From NCBI RefSeq assembly GCF_024170005.1, contig NZ_JALJXJ010000009.1, positions 62,001-126,000 of the forward strand: DNA of 64,000 bases, written 5' to 3'. The DNA is from Azospirillum lipoferum (GTDB lineage: Bacteria; Pseudomonadota; Alphaproteobacteria; Azospirillales; Azospirillaceae). A program made the translations under genes and the position numbers. Positions within the stretch are counted from its first letter, which is position 1, and each line of letters opens with the position of its first letter. Of this stretch, positions 43,341 to 51,848 are shown one piece after another. Under the pieces are notes generated by a model, which was given only the letters and a program-made list of their open reading frames with translations, did not search any database and was not told the origin of the DNA.

Positions 43341-45023
43341 ATGAGCGTCACGGGATGGGACGACACCGAATCCTATACGCTGCGCGGCGCCGGCCCCCGC
43401 GGCACGGGTGACGAAGCCGCCCGCGCCGGCGGGTCGTCGCTGCTGACCCGCGTCATCCTGATGATCGTCGGCTGTACGCTGCTGGTCGGGCTGATCGCCA
43501 TGGGCGTGTCCTCCATCCTGGTCGGCCGCCAGCAGCGGGACGCGCTGACCCACCGCGCGACACTGGTCGGCACACTCCAGGCGTCGGCCATGGGACAGGC
43601 GGTGTGGGAGTTCGACACCCGTGCGGTGGAGGCGATGATCCGCGGCCTGATGGCCGAGGATCCGGCGGTGCGCAGCGTCAAGGTGTGGGCGGCGTCCGGC
43701 GGCCGCGGCGGTCATGGCGAACCGCTGGTGGCGCTGGAGCGTCCGGCCGGCCGGGCGGAGCTGACGACGGTCGAACGGCAGATCGCCATCTCCGGCGGCA
43801 ACGGCGAACGCACGCTGGTCGGCCTGCTGCGCCTGACCTACTCGCTGGAGGAGGCGGAAAGCGCCACCATGACGGCGCTGGCGCCGATGGCCGGTCTGGT
43901 CTTCTTCTCGCTGCTCGCCGTCATCGGCATGATCAGCGTCCTGCTGAACCGGCTCGTGCTGGCGCCGCTCGCCCGGCTGACCCGCTCGGCCGGGGCCATC
44001 GCCGCCGGCGACTACCGCGTGCGCCTGCGCAACAGCCGTGCCGACGAGATCGGGCAGCTGACCGTCGCCTTCAACCATATGGCCGAAACCGTCCGCGACT
44101 ATACGGAGCGGCTGGAGCAGCGCGTCGCCGAACGGACGGAGGAACTGCGCCAGTCCAACGACCAGCTGGCGGTGGTGAACCGGCAGGTGATGGACAGCAT
44201 CCAGTATGCCAGCCTGCTGCAATCGGCCATCCTGCCCGACGAACGGGAGATGGCGCGGCATCTGGACGGCGTCTGCGTGCTGTGGCGGCCGCGCGACGTG
44301 GTGGGTGGCGATTTCCACATCTTCCGCGCACTGGAGGACGGCCGGTTCCTGATCGGCGTCGCCGACTGTTCCGGTCATGGCGTGCCCGGCGCCTTCATGA
44401 CGATGACCGTGTCGGCCATCCTCGACCATGTGCTGTCGGAGACGCCGGACAGCGATCCGGCGGCGATCCTGGGCGGGCTGAACCGCATGGTGCGCGCGGC
44501 CCTGGCCCGCGGGCGCGACAACCCGCGCTTCGACAACGGGCTTGACATCGGCCTGTGCCTGGTGCGGCCGGACCGGGGCGACCTGCTGTTCGCCGGCGGC
44601 CGCATCGGCCTGCACATCGTCGATCCCGGTGCCGAAACCGTCGGCGAGGTGAAGGGCGACGCGCAGAGCCTGGGCTACCGCCGCTCCGACATCGGTCACC
44701 GCTTCACCACCCACCGGGTTGAACTGGTCCCCGGCCGCAGCTTCTACCTGACCACCGACGGCTTCCTCGATCAGGCCGGCGGCGCCCGCGGCTTCGGCTT
44801 CGGCAACCGCCGCTTCAGCGCCATGCTGCTGGAACACGACACGGCCCCGATGGCCGAGCGCCGCACCGCCTTCGCCCAGGCCCTGGCCGAGCATCAGGGT
44901 GAGCGGGCGCAGCGCGACGACATCACCCTGGTCGGCTTCACCGTTTCGCCGGCCGTCGCGGCGTCAGCCATTGCAGGGCATGGCGCTGTCGAAGCATCCT
45001 CATCCCACCCCGTCCACCCGTAA
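43341..45023 (+). CDS. siaA: SiaA-type membrane PP2C (SpoIIE-like) phosphatase
   Basis: A 560-residue integral membrane phosphatase. TM1 (LLTRVILMIVGCTLLVGLIA) and TM2 (LAPMAGLVFFSLLAVIGMIS) flank a periplasmic sensor domain, followed by HAMP (RSAGAIAAGDYRVRL), a coiled coil and a PP2C/SpoIIE domain. Metal-binding and catalytic segments are present: VVGGDFHIF, GVADCSGHGVPGAFM, YLTTDGFLDQ and QRDDITLVGF. In Pseudomonas SiaA dephosphorylates SiaC and so turns on the diguanylate cyclase SiaD. It is the first gene of five in one direction, with siaB 19 bases downstream. I placed the start at ATG 43341, six bases after AGGAGG. Confidence 0.88.
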   Translation: MSVTGWDDTESYTLRGAGPRGTGDEAARAGGSSLLTRVILMIVGCTLLVGLIAMGVSSILVGRQQRDALTHRATLVGTLQASAMGQAVWEFDTRAVEAMIRGLMAEDPAVRSVKVWAASGGRGGHGEPLVALERPAGRAELTTVERQIAISGGNGERTLVGLLRLTYSLEEAESATMTALAPMAGLVFFSLLAVIGMISVLLNRLVLAPLARLTRSAGAIAAGDYRVRLRNSRADEIGQLTVAFNHMAETVRDYTERLEQRVAERTEELRQSNDQLAVVNRQVMDSIQYASLLQSAILPDEREMARHLDGVCVLWRPRDVVGGDFHIFRALEDGRFLIGVADCSGHGVPGAFMTMTVSAILDHVLSETPDSDPAAILGGLNRMVRAALARGRDNPRFDNGLDIGLCLVRPDRGDLLFAGGRIGLHIVDPGAETVGEVKGDAQSLGYRRSDIGHRFTTHRVELVPGRSFYLTTDGFLDQAGGARGFGFGNRRFSAMLLEHDTAPMAERRTAFAQALAEHQGERAQRDDITLVGFTVSPAVAASAIAGHGAVEASSSHPVHP

Positions 45024-45042
45024 AGCAGGTCGTCAAGGCACG

Positions 45043-45588
45043 ATGAAAGGCAACGAACTCTTCAACCTGCAGGAACTGCTGTCGCGGCAGAAGCTGCTGA
45101 TCTGCTTCAGCGGCCCCTTCAGCCACAGCGTCATCGAGGAGCTGGGCAAGGCGGTCCGCAACCATCTGGAAAATGAGCGGATCGAGAAGTCGGCGATCAT
45201 GGACGTCTTCTCCGTCTATGTGGAGCAGGCGCAGAATGTCCGCAACTACACGACGTCGCGGGAAACGCTGGGCCGGCCGATCCCGGCCAACAGCGGCATC
45301 GTGGTGATCGGCAAGGAGGACGACCATTATGTCGTCAGCTCCGGCAATCTGGTGGAGGCGGACGACGTCCCCGGTCTGTCGGCGATGCTGGAGAAGCTGC
45401 GCGGGCTGGACAAGGCCGGCCTGAAGGCGGTCTACAAGGAACAGTCGCGCAAACCCCGCGAAGCGGGCGCCAGCGGCGCCGGGCTGGGGCTGATCGACAT
45501 GGCGCGCAAGGCCACCCGGCCGCTGGAATATTCGCTGCGCGCGGTGGACGACGCCTATTATTTCTTCAGCCTTGAAGTCCAGCTATAA
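45043..45588 (+). CDS. siaB: SiaB-family protein kinase
   Basis: A 181-residue protein. Its opening segment (FNLQELLSRQKLLICFSGPF), VFSVYVEQAQNVRNY and GLGLIDMARKATRPLEYSL match the SiaB family, a GHKL-like fold with serine-kinase activity. In Pseudomonas SiaB phosphorylates SiaC and counteracts SiaA. The segment GAGLGLIDMARKA resembles the G2 box of the ATP-binding fold. It lies between siaA and siaC, as in the known order, 19 bases after siaA and 20 bases before siaC. Confidence 0.87.
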   Translation: MKGNELFNLQELLSRQKLLICFSGPFSHSVIEELGKAVRNHLENERIEKSAIMDVFSVYVEQAQNVRNYTTSRETLGRPIPANSGIVVIGKEDDHYVVSSGNLVEADDVPGLSAMLEKLRGLDKAGLKAVYKEQSRKPREAGASGAGLGLIDMARKATRPLEYSLRAVDDAYYFFSLEVQL

Positions 45589-45608
45589 GAATTTATGGAA
45601 CACGCATA

Positions 45609-45983
45609 ATGGAAAAATTGCGGATCGAAGCATCCTCCTGCTCTCCCCTGATCGATTTCGATCCGGCGGCCGGGCTGCTGCGCATCGACGGCGAATCCTA
45701 TCCGGAGAATTCCTTCGATTTCTACGCACCGGTGTTCAGCTGGCTGGAGGAGTATCTGAAGGATCCCGCCCCGGCGGTGGTGCTGGACATCGGGCTGAGC
45801 TATCTCAACACCAGCAGCATCAAATGCATGATCGACGTGCTGGAGATGCTGGACGGCGCCCACCAGAAGGGTCGGACGGTGTCGGTGCGCTGGCATTACG
45901 ACAGCGACAACGACCGCGCGCTCGACATGGCCGAGGAGTTCGCCGAGGACGTGTCGCTGCCCTTCGAAATTCTGGCCCACTGA
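45609..45983 (+). CDS. siaC: SiaC-family switch protein (DUF1987)
   Basis: A 124-residue small protein. It has the conserved SiaC core: FDPAAGLLRIDGESYPENS, FYAPVFSWLEEYL, LDIGLSYLNTSSIKCMIDVL and VRWHYDSDND. The Asn-Thr-Ser-Ser segment contains the threonine/serine region that is the phosphorylation site in Pseudomonas SiaC. The fold is STAS-like. Unphosphorylated SiaC binds and activates SiaD. Here two downstream genes share the candidate docking module (see the kinase and siaD). Confidence 0.88.
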   Translation: MEKLRIEASSCSPLIDFDPAAGLLRIDGESYPENSFDFYAPVFSWLEEYLKDPAPAVVLDIGLSYLNTSSIKCMIDVLEMLDGAHQKGRTVSVRWHYDSDNDRALDMAEEFAEDVSLPFEILAH

Positions 45984-46003
45984 TGGCGCACTGAGCACCC
46001 GGA

Positions 46004-46927
46004 ATGACGATGCGGTCGCAGGAACAGGAGCTTCGTCAATGGGTTCAGCGGCTGGCCGAGGATCCGGCCAATGCCGGCAACCCGCTGCTGGCCGAATTCC
46101 AGATGCTGGCGGAACGGCACGGCAAGCTTCTGCGCCAGTTCCGCAAGATCGCCAAGATCAGCGACCGGCTCCAGACCGAGACCAAGGAGATGGCGCGCCA
46201 GCAGCGTCAGTTCGTGCTGATGGTCAGCCACGAATTCCGCACGCCGCTGGCGATCATCGACAGCGCCTCCCAACTGCTGGAGCTGGAGCCGAAGCTGCCG
46301 GTCTCGGCGATGCCGCGGGTGGGCAAGATCCGCAACGCGGTCCAGCGGATGCTGCATCTGATCGAACGCTGCCTGACCCACGACCGGCTGGGCGCCGCGG
46401 CGGCACGGCCGACCGCCTTTGACCTCGCCGCGATGCTGACCACGCTGGTGTGCGAGATGGCGGCGGCGGTTTCCAGCCACCGGATCGAGCTGCATGGTGC
46501 CGACCGGCCGGTGCCGATCCCCGGCGACCGCGACCTCCTGGCCGTCGTGTTTTCCAACCTGCTGGAAAACGCCGTCAAATATTCACCCAACGGGGGGACG
46601 ATCCGCCTCGACCTCCTGACCGGCGGGGAGGCCGGCGAGGGGCAGGTGACGGTACGGATCACCGACGAGGGGATCGGCGTCAACGCGGCCGATGCGGCGC
46701 GGCTGTTCGACAAGTATTTCCGCGCCTCCAACGCGGCCGGAACGACCGGGGCCGGGCTCGGCCTCCATCTTGCCCGCTGCATCGTGGACACCCATGGCGG
46801 CGGCATCTCGGTGGCGAGCGAGCCGGGCCGGGGATCGGCCTTCACCGTCCGGCTGCCGGTGGCGCGTGCCACGGCGCCGGCGGTCGTTCGGGTGGAGGCG
46901 GTTCCGGTGACGGAGACGTCGTCATGA
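46004..46927 (+). CDS. Histidine kinase with SiaD-type N-terminal module
   Basis: A 307-residue soluble kinase not present in the standard siaABCD order. Residues about 5-65 read QEQELRQWVQRLAEDPANAG, then NPLLAEFQMLAERHGKLLRQ and FRKIAKISDRLQTETKEMA, nearly the same text as the start of the next gene (siaD). HisKA follows with H-box VSHEFRTPL, and the ATPase domain with N-box NLLENAVKYS, G1 DEGIGV and G2 GAGLGL. All kinase motifs are intact; there is no PAS or transmembrane sensor. The N-terminal module is therefore the only visible input domain. I infer that SiaC docks on it and regulates the kinase. A response-regulator partner is not adjacent. Its stop overlaps the siaD start (ATGA). Confidence 0.85.
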   Translation: MTMRSQEQELRQWVQRLAEDPANAGNPLLAEFQMLAERHGKLLRQFRKIAKISDRLQTETKEMARQQRQFVLMVSHEFRTPLAIIDSASQLLELEPKLPVSAMPRVGKIRNAVQRMLHLIERCLTHDRLGAAAARPTAFDLAAMLTTLVCEMAAAVSSHRIELHGADRPVPIPGDRDLLAVVFSNLLENAVKYSPNGGTIRLDLLTGGEAGEGQVTVRITDEGIGVNAADAARLFDKYFRASNAAGTTGAGLGLHLARCIVDTHGGGISVASEPGRGSAFTVRLPVARATAPAVVRVEAVPVTETSS

Positions 46928-47709
46928 CCGGCGGCAACGGGGGTGGCAACGGCGATGGCGGCATGGCGCTGACGGGCTTGCCCAGGCGCTGGGCCTTGCG
47001 GCGGGGAACGGTGGGCATGATGCTGCAGGAACAGAAGCTTCAGGACTGGCTCGCCCGTCTTGCCTGCCACGAGGAGTATGCCGGCCATCCTCTGATGGAC
47101 GAATTCCGCGCGCTCGCCGACGAACACATGAAGCTGATGCGGCAGTTGACCAAGATCGCCAAGATCAGCGACCGCATGCAGACCGACACCCGCCAGATGG
47201 CGCGGGCCCTGCACGCCGCATCGCAGACCGATCCGCTGACCGAGCTGCCCAACCGCCGCCACATGATCGAACGGCTGGAGGCGGAGCTGTGCCGCGTCGG
47301 CCGCAACGGCGGCGGCTTCGCGCTGATCATGCTGGACATCGACCATTTCAAGGAGGTGAACGACGCCTTCGGCCACGCCGCCGGCGATTTCGTGCTGGTG
47401 GAGACGGCCGACCTGCTGCGCCGGAACCTGCGCGGCCACGACCTGTGCGCTCGCTGGGGCGGGGAGGAATTCCTGATCCTGCTGCCCGACGCCGATCAGG
47501 TCCAGGCCGAAGCGGTGGCGGAGAAGCTGCGTCAGCTCGTCGCCCACCATCCCATCGTCCATCAGAACCACGGCATCTCCGTCACGCTGAGCCTGGGCGT
47601 CGCCGCCTATCACCAGGGCCGGAGCGCCGACGCCTGCATCCAGGCGGCCGACGACGCGCTGTACATCGCCAAGCGCGCCGGCCGCAACCGCTGGGCGGCG
47701 GCTGCCTGA
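46924..47709 (+). CDS. siaD: SiaD-type diguanylate cyclase
   Basis: A 261-residue protein if translated from the ATG that overlaps the kinase stop; starts at 47017 or 47020 (MMLQEQKLQ) give a shorter, more SiaD-like N-terminus and are quite possible. The N-terminal module (LQDWLARLACHEEYAGHPLM, EFRALADEHMKLMRQLTKIA, KISDRMQTDTRQMA) binds SiaC in the Pseudomonas system. The GGDEF domain starts at DPLTELPNRRHMIERLE and has the active site ARWGGEEF plus the metal Asp in LDIDHFKEVNDAFGH. It makes cyclic di-GMP, which in Sia systems drives aggregation and biofilm. It is the last gene of the operon. Confidence 0.9.
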   Translation: MTGGNGGGNGDGGMALTGLPRRWALRRGTVGMMLQEQKLQDWLARLACHEEYAGHPLMDEFRALADEHMKLMRQLTKIAKISDRMQTDTRQMARALHAASQTDPLTELPNRRHMIERLEAELCRVGRNGGGFALIMLDIDHFKEVNDAFGHAAGDFVLVETADLLRRNLRGHDLCARWGGEEFLILLPDADQVQAEAVAEKLRQLVAHHPIVHQNHGISVTLSLGVAAYHQGRSADACIQAADDALYIAKRAGRNRWAAAA

Positions 47710-47724
47710 GATTCCTTGCGGGGA

Positions 47725-47902
47725 TCCCCCTCTCCCCCGCTCACGCGCAAACGAAGTTTGCGCTGACACGACAGGCGGACCTGTGGTCCGCCGAAAGCGG
47801 GGAGAGGGTCGGGGTGAGGGGGATGCACTGCGTGGCCATCCCGAGAATCCTCGCGGCGCGCGCCCCTCACCCTAACCCTCTCCCCGGGGGGGAGAGGGGA
47901 TT
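47725..47902. repeat. Dispersed double-palindrome element, copy 2 (inverted, with internal hairpins)
   Basis: Same core as the element at 29440-29560 but in opposite orientation. The first palindrome arm is interrupted by two extra perfect hairpins: GCGCAAAC/GTTTGCGC (47745-47763) and GGCGGAC/GTCCGCC (47774-47792). The second palindrome (47876-47898) overlaps the 3' end of the AI-2E transporter gene. Confidence 0.78.
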
Positions 47903-49782
47903 TTTTCGGCTTCGCGAGACGGCACCGCCGTCGCGCCGATGTTCAACTCCTCCAGCTGCGCCAGGGCGCCGGCCATGCCGGTGGCGACCAGATTGGCGTC
48001 CGTCTCGGCACTGGCGCGCTCCGGGACCTCTGCCTCCGGATGGGCGCTCCACAGGCAGAGCAGGATCGGCACATGCGGGCCGAAATGCAGGCGCAGGCGG
48101 CGCAGCATCCGCCGGCAATGGCCGAGCGCCGACGGGTTGAGCGAGGACAGCACGACGGCATCCACCCCGGCGGTGCCGAGGCTGGCGATGGCCCGGGCCG
48201 ACGCCTTCTCGCACGGGATGACATCGGCACGGATGCCGCGGCCGGCCAGCAGATAGGCGAGAAGCCCGGCCGCCGCCTCGTCCAGATTGTTGCGGGCACC
48301 GACGCAGAGCACGCGTAGCGCGGCGTCGGCGGGGACCGTCGTCTCCGTCAGTTCGTCCAGCAGGCTTGCCATGCCCTCGGCCACCGCCTGCCGTCCGTCC
48401 GGGTTCAGGCTGCCGCGCTGGCGGTCCTGTTCGGCCAATGACAGGGCGGGCAGCAGCAGCCCGTCGGCCAGTTCGACGGGAGTGGATTTGCCGAGCCGTT
48501 CCTCCGCAAGCTCCGTCGCCTCGGTGGGATCGCGGGCCAGCAGGCGCTGGTACACCTTCGCCTCGTCGGGCAGGACGGGGCGGTCGCCCAGCATCACCTC
48601 CAGGAAGTGCAGCTGCGGCACATGGCGGCCGAGCACCACGAGGCAGACGGTCAGCGGCGTCGCCAGCAGCAGGCCGACCGGCCCCCACAGCGTCGTCCAC
48701 ACCACCGCCGCAATGATGATGGCGAGCGAGGACAGACCGGTCGCCGTGCCGTAGAGCCAGGGCTCCACCACATTGTTGGAGAACAGCTCCACCGCCACGA
48801 ACAGGGCGATGCACAGCAGCGGCAGCGTCCAGCCGGTGTCGACCGCGAAGGACAGCAGGATCGGAAAGGCGGACGCGATCACCGGACCAAGGAAGGGGAT
48901 GAAGCGCAGCACCGTCGCCAGCAGCCCCCACAGCAGCGGGTTCGGCACGCCGAGCAGCCAGAGCCCGACGCCGATCGGCAGCCCGTAGGTCACATTCACC
49001 ACCACCTGCATCAGCAGATAGCGGCTGACCCGCTCACCGGCGTCGTTCATCGCCTCCGTCGTGCGGCTGAGATCGCCGGAGCCCACCAGCCGGATCAGGC
49101 GGTCGCGCAGATCCTCCCGCTGCAACAGCATGAAGATGGTGAAGACCAGCACCATGCCGGCGGTGGCGACCGGCGTCATCGCCGGGCCGAGCACCCGGCC
49201 GACGAGGTCGAAGACGCCGGTGTCGGACTGGTCGATGCGGACCGGCACCGGTTCGCGGTGCGGTGGTGCCGTCGGGCTGGTCTGCGGCGCGGGGGCGCCG
49301 GACTGCTGCCCGGCCGGTGCAGCGCCGGCGGTGGCGCGTTCCAGCTCCTGCTGGAGATCGCGGAAGGCGTCGGTGGCCTGCTTCAGCGCGCCGCGGTCCC
49401 CGGCCGACGCGGTGACGCTGCGCAGGGACTCGATCTTCGTGTGGATGTTGCGCTGGTAGGCCGGCAGGTTGTCGGCCAGATCGCCCAGCTGGCTGCCGAC
49501 CACCGCGCCGAAGCCGATGATGGCAAGGAACAGCAGAACCACCACCGCCAGCACCGACGGCACCCGGCCGAGACGCCAGCGCTCCAGCCGGCTGACGATG
49601 GGCGTCAGCACGAAGCCGAGCAGCACCGCCAGCGCGATGGGCATCAGGATGTCCGCCGCCACATAGAGCGTCACCACGATCAGCGTGATGATCAGCAGGA
49701 TGGTCTGGGTGGAGGCGGGGGGAGCGGCCTTCGTCACCGCGATGGGGCGTGCCTGCAGCCGGCGGGCGGTGTCCTCGGCCAT
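47872..49782 (-). CDS. AI-2E family transporter (PerM-like) with extra C-terminal domain
   Basis: A 636-residue membrane protein. The first about 370 residues are a typical AI-2E exporter/PerM permease: hydrophobic helices beginning TILLIITLIVVTLYVAADIL, a large periplasmic domain interrupted by an Ala/Gln/Pro-rich insert, and the C-terminal block VLRFIPFLGPVIASAF, FSNNVVEPWLYG and LATPLTVCLVVLGRH. Residues about 400-620 form an uncommon soluble extension with a Rossmann-like pattern (ALRVLCVGARNNLDEAAAGL, VDAVVLSSLNPSALGHCR, PHVPILLCLWS). The last residues (IPSPPRGEG) are encoded within the dispersed palindromic element. Transported substrate unknown; the family includes autoinducer-2 and peptide/cation exporters. 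Confidence 0.85.
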   Translation of the reverse strand: MAEDTARRLQARPIAVTKAAPPASTQTILLIITLIVVTLYVAADILMPIALAVLLGFVLTPIVSRLERWRLGRVPSVLAVVVLLFLAIIGFGAVVGSQLGDLADNLPAYQRNIHTKIESLRSVTASAGDRGALKQATDAFRDLQQELERATAGAAPAGQQSGAPAPQTSPTAPPHREPVPVRIDQSDTGVFDLVGRVLGPAMTPVATAGMVLVFTIFMLLQREDLRDRLIRLVGSGDLSRTTEAMNDAGERVSRYLLMQVVVNVTYGLPIGVGLWLLGVPNPLLWGLLATVLRFIPFLGPVIASAFPILLSFAVDTGWTLPLLCIALFVAVELFSNNVVEPWLYGTATGLSSLAIIIAAVVWTTLWGPVGLLLATPLTVCLVVLGRHVPQLHFLEVMLGDRPVLPDEAKVYQRLLARDPTEATELAEERLGKSTPVELADGLLLPALSLAEQDRQRGSLNPDGRQAVAEGMASLLDELTETTVPADAALRVLCVGARNNLDEAAAGLLAYLLAGRGIRADVIPCEKASARAIASLGTAGVDAVVLSSLNPSALGHCRRMLRRLRLHFGPHVPILLCLWSAHPEAEVPERASAETDANLVATGMAGALAQLEELNIGATAVPSREAEKIPSPPRGEG

Positions 49783-50436
49783 GGTCGTCGGGCTTTCCGG
49801 AAAGGAGAATGCCCGACAAGAACACCGGCCCTGCCGGCACGTTCCCTCGCCTGCCCTGCCGCGGCGGCGGGGCCGGCCGAACCGTCAGGGAAGCGGCTGC
49901 TGCTGGGTGATGCAGTGGCTTACTCCACTGAAAATAACCCGCTGTTTTCACCACACTTTTCAGCCCGCTTTGGCAGTTCGCAACGTGTTCGCAACATTGC
50001 GGGCGCGAGCCCAGAAGCAGTACAGTCCCTAATACTCGTCTGCCAGCATGATCGTCAGCACCCGCACGCATGAGCTGGGATCGGCGGCATCAGACGATAG
50101 ATAGCTCATTGTGGGATAGTAGTAGTTGATCTTCCACATGACGCCTCAAGGACCTCCGGCGGATCGCAGCCCGCTATGAACGATCCGCCATCAATTCCAG
50201 GGTAATCGTCCACATCGCGGCAACCGCAACCTACTGGCTATGAACTCGGACTCCAGTAATAGGAGAACTCCATATCGCCTTCATGAACCCAAGTGTGATT
50301 GGCTACCCTGATCACTGAAACCCGTGTGCGGATTACAGGTACGCTCCATATATGCGGCTTGTACCATGCGGCTATCACACGGGGTTGCGCTTCGCAAAAA
50401 TTTTTGCTACCTGCTCATCATATCAGTGAGGTGCAT
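49783..50436. other. Intergenic boundary region at the left edge of the accessory island
   Basis: 654 bases without a credible gene. Base composition shifts from GC-rich to mixed at about 50.1-50.3 kb. It contains an 8-bp inverted repeat (GGCGGATC at 50158-50165 and GATCCGCC at 50182-50189) and a 14-bp perfect palindrome GCAAAAATTTTTGC (50394-50407), 30 bases upstream of the GAF-protein gene, which may be its operator. I see no tRNA or obvious attachment duplication. Confidence 0.6.
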
Positions 50437-51372
50437 ATGGTAGACGTTACGGACGATACGCAGGTTTATCAGCGTTCTTTGGATAGCGATATCGGGCGGA
50501 TCAAATCGGCTCTGCTGCGGCTTGGTCGCTTCCACGACCGCAATTATTATTGGATGAACCCTCTTTTCACGGTTTCAACAGCCGTCTTTGGGTCTTTTGC
50601 AACTTACGATTATAGTAAGTGGGTGCCATCGAGTGTTCTTGGGAAGATCGCTCATGATATTCTTTCTGAATACATTGCTTTTATAGTTGTACTGTCTGGG
50701 ACGGTCCTCCTCATATCCTTGATTAGAAGGCATATAGAACAGAAGACAATAGATCAGCTTGAGACTGACAATATAGAACTTCGTAACAAGGTCGAAACGC
50801 TGTCGGATCGGATCGAAGAGTATCCACAGAACGTACATGCGGTCCTCAAAAGCATTCTTTACCTTATTGGGAATGAACTGCAGTTTGGAGCGGTTGACAA
50901 AAACTGCGAGCGAATTTCGCTTCATGTCTACAACCCAGCAAGGCAAAATTTCAAAGCCTGCGGTGTTTGGTCACCAAATCCTAAATACGATTGTCACGAG
51001 CAGCTGACCTGCACAGCGCACAAAGGTTTTGTGTCCAAGGTTTGGGAACAAGATTGGTACTTCGACGATAAATTTACGGGAAATAGCAAGATTTACAACA
51101 ATCGCCAGGCAAATGAATACGGCTATACAAAAGAAGAGATTAATCGCCTCATAATGCGCTCCAAGGTTTATGGTGGATTAAAGATATTTGATCCCGCGCA
51201 TAAAGAAGCGTTGGCGGTAATATTGGTTGAGTCAACCACTAATGCACGGTTCTCTGAAGAACAATTAAGGGGCAAGCTGGCTCAGCAGTCACCTTACATT
51301 TCTGAAATGATTACGTTATTTCGTAGTTTTCTACTCAGTGATGCAGTTAGCGCGCAGCACGAAGGAGTGTAA
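50437..51372 (+). CDS. Membrane-anchored GAF-domain protein (putative effector paired with Panacea protein)
   Basis: A 311-residue protein of distinctly lower GC. The N-terminus is charged, then come two hydrophobic segments (about 50-65, NPLFTVSTAVFGSFATY; about 85-105, EYIAFIVVLSGTVLLISLI), a short coiled coil (about 110-140) and a GAF-like cytoplasmic domain (about 150-300) with SLHVYNP, KGFVSKVWEQDWYF, VYGGLKIFD and ALAVILVEST. There is no catalytic motif I can recognise. It starts at ATG 50437 after GTGAGG. The next gene starts two bases after its stop, so they are translated as a pair. A GAF domain tethered to the membrane suggests sensing of a small ligand, redox state or nucleotide. 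Function unknown; I infer it may be the toxin or effector of a Panacea-type cassette. Confidence 0.65.
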   Translation: MVDVTDDTQVYQRSLDSDIGRIKSALLRLGRFHDRNYYWMNPLFTVSTAVFGSFATYDYSKWVPSSVLGKIAHDILSEYIAFIVVLSGTVLLISLIRRHIEQKTIDQLETDNIELRNKVETLSDRIEEYPQNVHAVLKSILYLIGNELQFGAVDKNCERISLHVYNPARQNFKACGVWSPNPKYDCHEQLTCTAHKGFVSKVWEQDWYFDDKFTGNSKIYNNRQANEYGYTKEEINRLIMRSKVYGGLKIFDPAHKEALAVILVESTTNARFSEEQLRGKLAQQSPYISEMITLFRSFLLSDAVSAQHEGV

Positions 51373-51374
51373 AA

Positions 51375-51848
51375 ATGGCTAAACTTTCCGATGTGCTAGC
51401 GTATGTTTTGGGTAGTTACCCTCATAAGCACGAGCTCTCAAATGCGCGTGTGAACAAAATTATCTACTTAGCCGACTGGCATCATGCGTTGAACTATAAT
51501 CAGCAGATAACTCCAATATCCTGGTATTTTGATAATTACGGCCCTTACGTCGACGACGTTAAGGTGACCGCACGCAAGCATCCAGAAATTTTTAAGACGG
51601 AAGAGACATCAAATTTCTATGGAAATCCAAAGCTTTCCTTCTCTCTAATTTGCGACAAGCCCGCTAGGCTCACCGAAGCAGAGCGAAAATCATTGGATTT
51701 CGCCATAGAAAAAACGAAAAAGCTATATTGGGATGACTTTATCAAACTAATTTACTCCACACATCCTATAGCCTCCTCCCCCCGGTACTCCACTCTTGAT
51801 CTTGTCCAAAAGGCGAAAGAATATAGAAAACTCAATAAAACTACATAA
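51375..51848 (+). CDS. Panacea-domain (SocA/DUF4065-like) protein, putative antitoxin
   Basis: A 157-residue protein. The order LNARVNKIIYLADWHHAL-like start (SNARVNKIIYLADWHHAL), then PISWYFDNYGPYVDDV and KPARLTEAERKSLDFAI, and a final IYSTHPI matches the Panacea domain, earlier called DUF4065 or SocA-like. Known members neutralise unrelated toxins, often as the downstream or upstream partner in a two-gene cassette; phage proteins of the same family are also known. Here it follows the membrane GAF protein by two bases. An antitoxin role is an inference from the domain and the coupling. Confidence 0.72.
   Translation: MAKLSDVLAYVLGSYPHKHELSNARVNKIIYLADWHHALNYNQQITPISWYFDNYGPYVDDVKVTARKHPEIFKTEETSNFYGNPKLSFSLICDKPARLTEAERKSLDFAIEKTKKLYWDDFIKLIYSTHPIASSPRYSTLDLVQKAKEYRKLNKTT

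Noticed and set aside
50040..50300. tRNA gene as integration target at the left island edge
   Set aside because: No cloverleaf-compatible sequence or GTTCGA-type T-loop was found near the composition shift.
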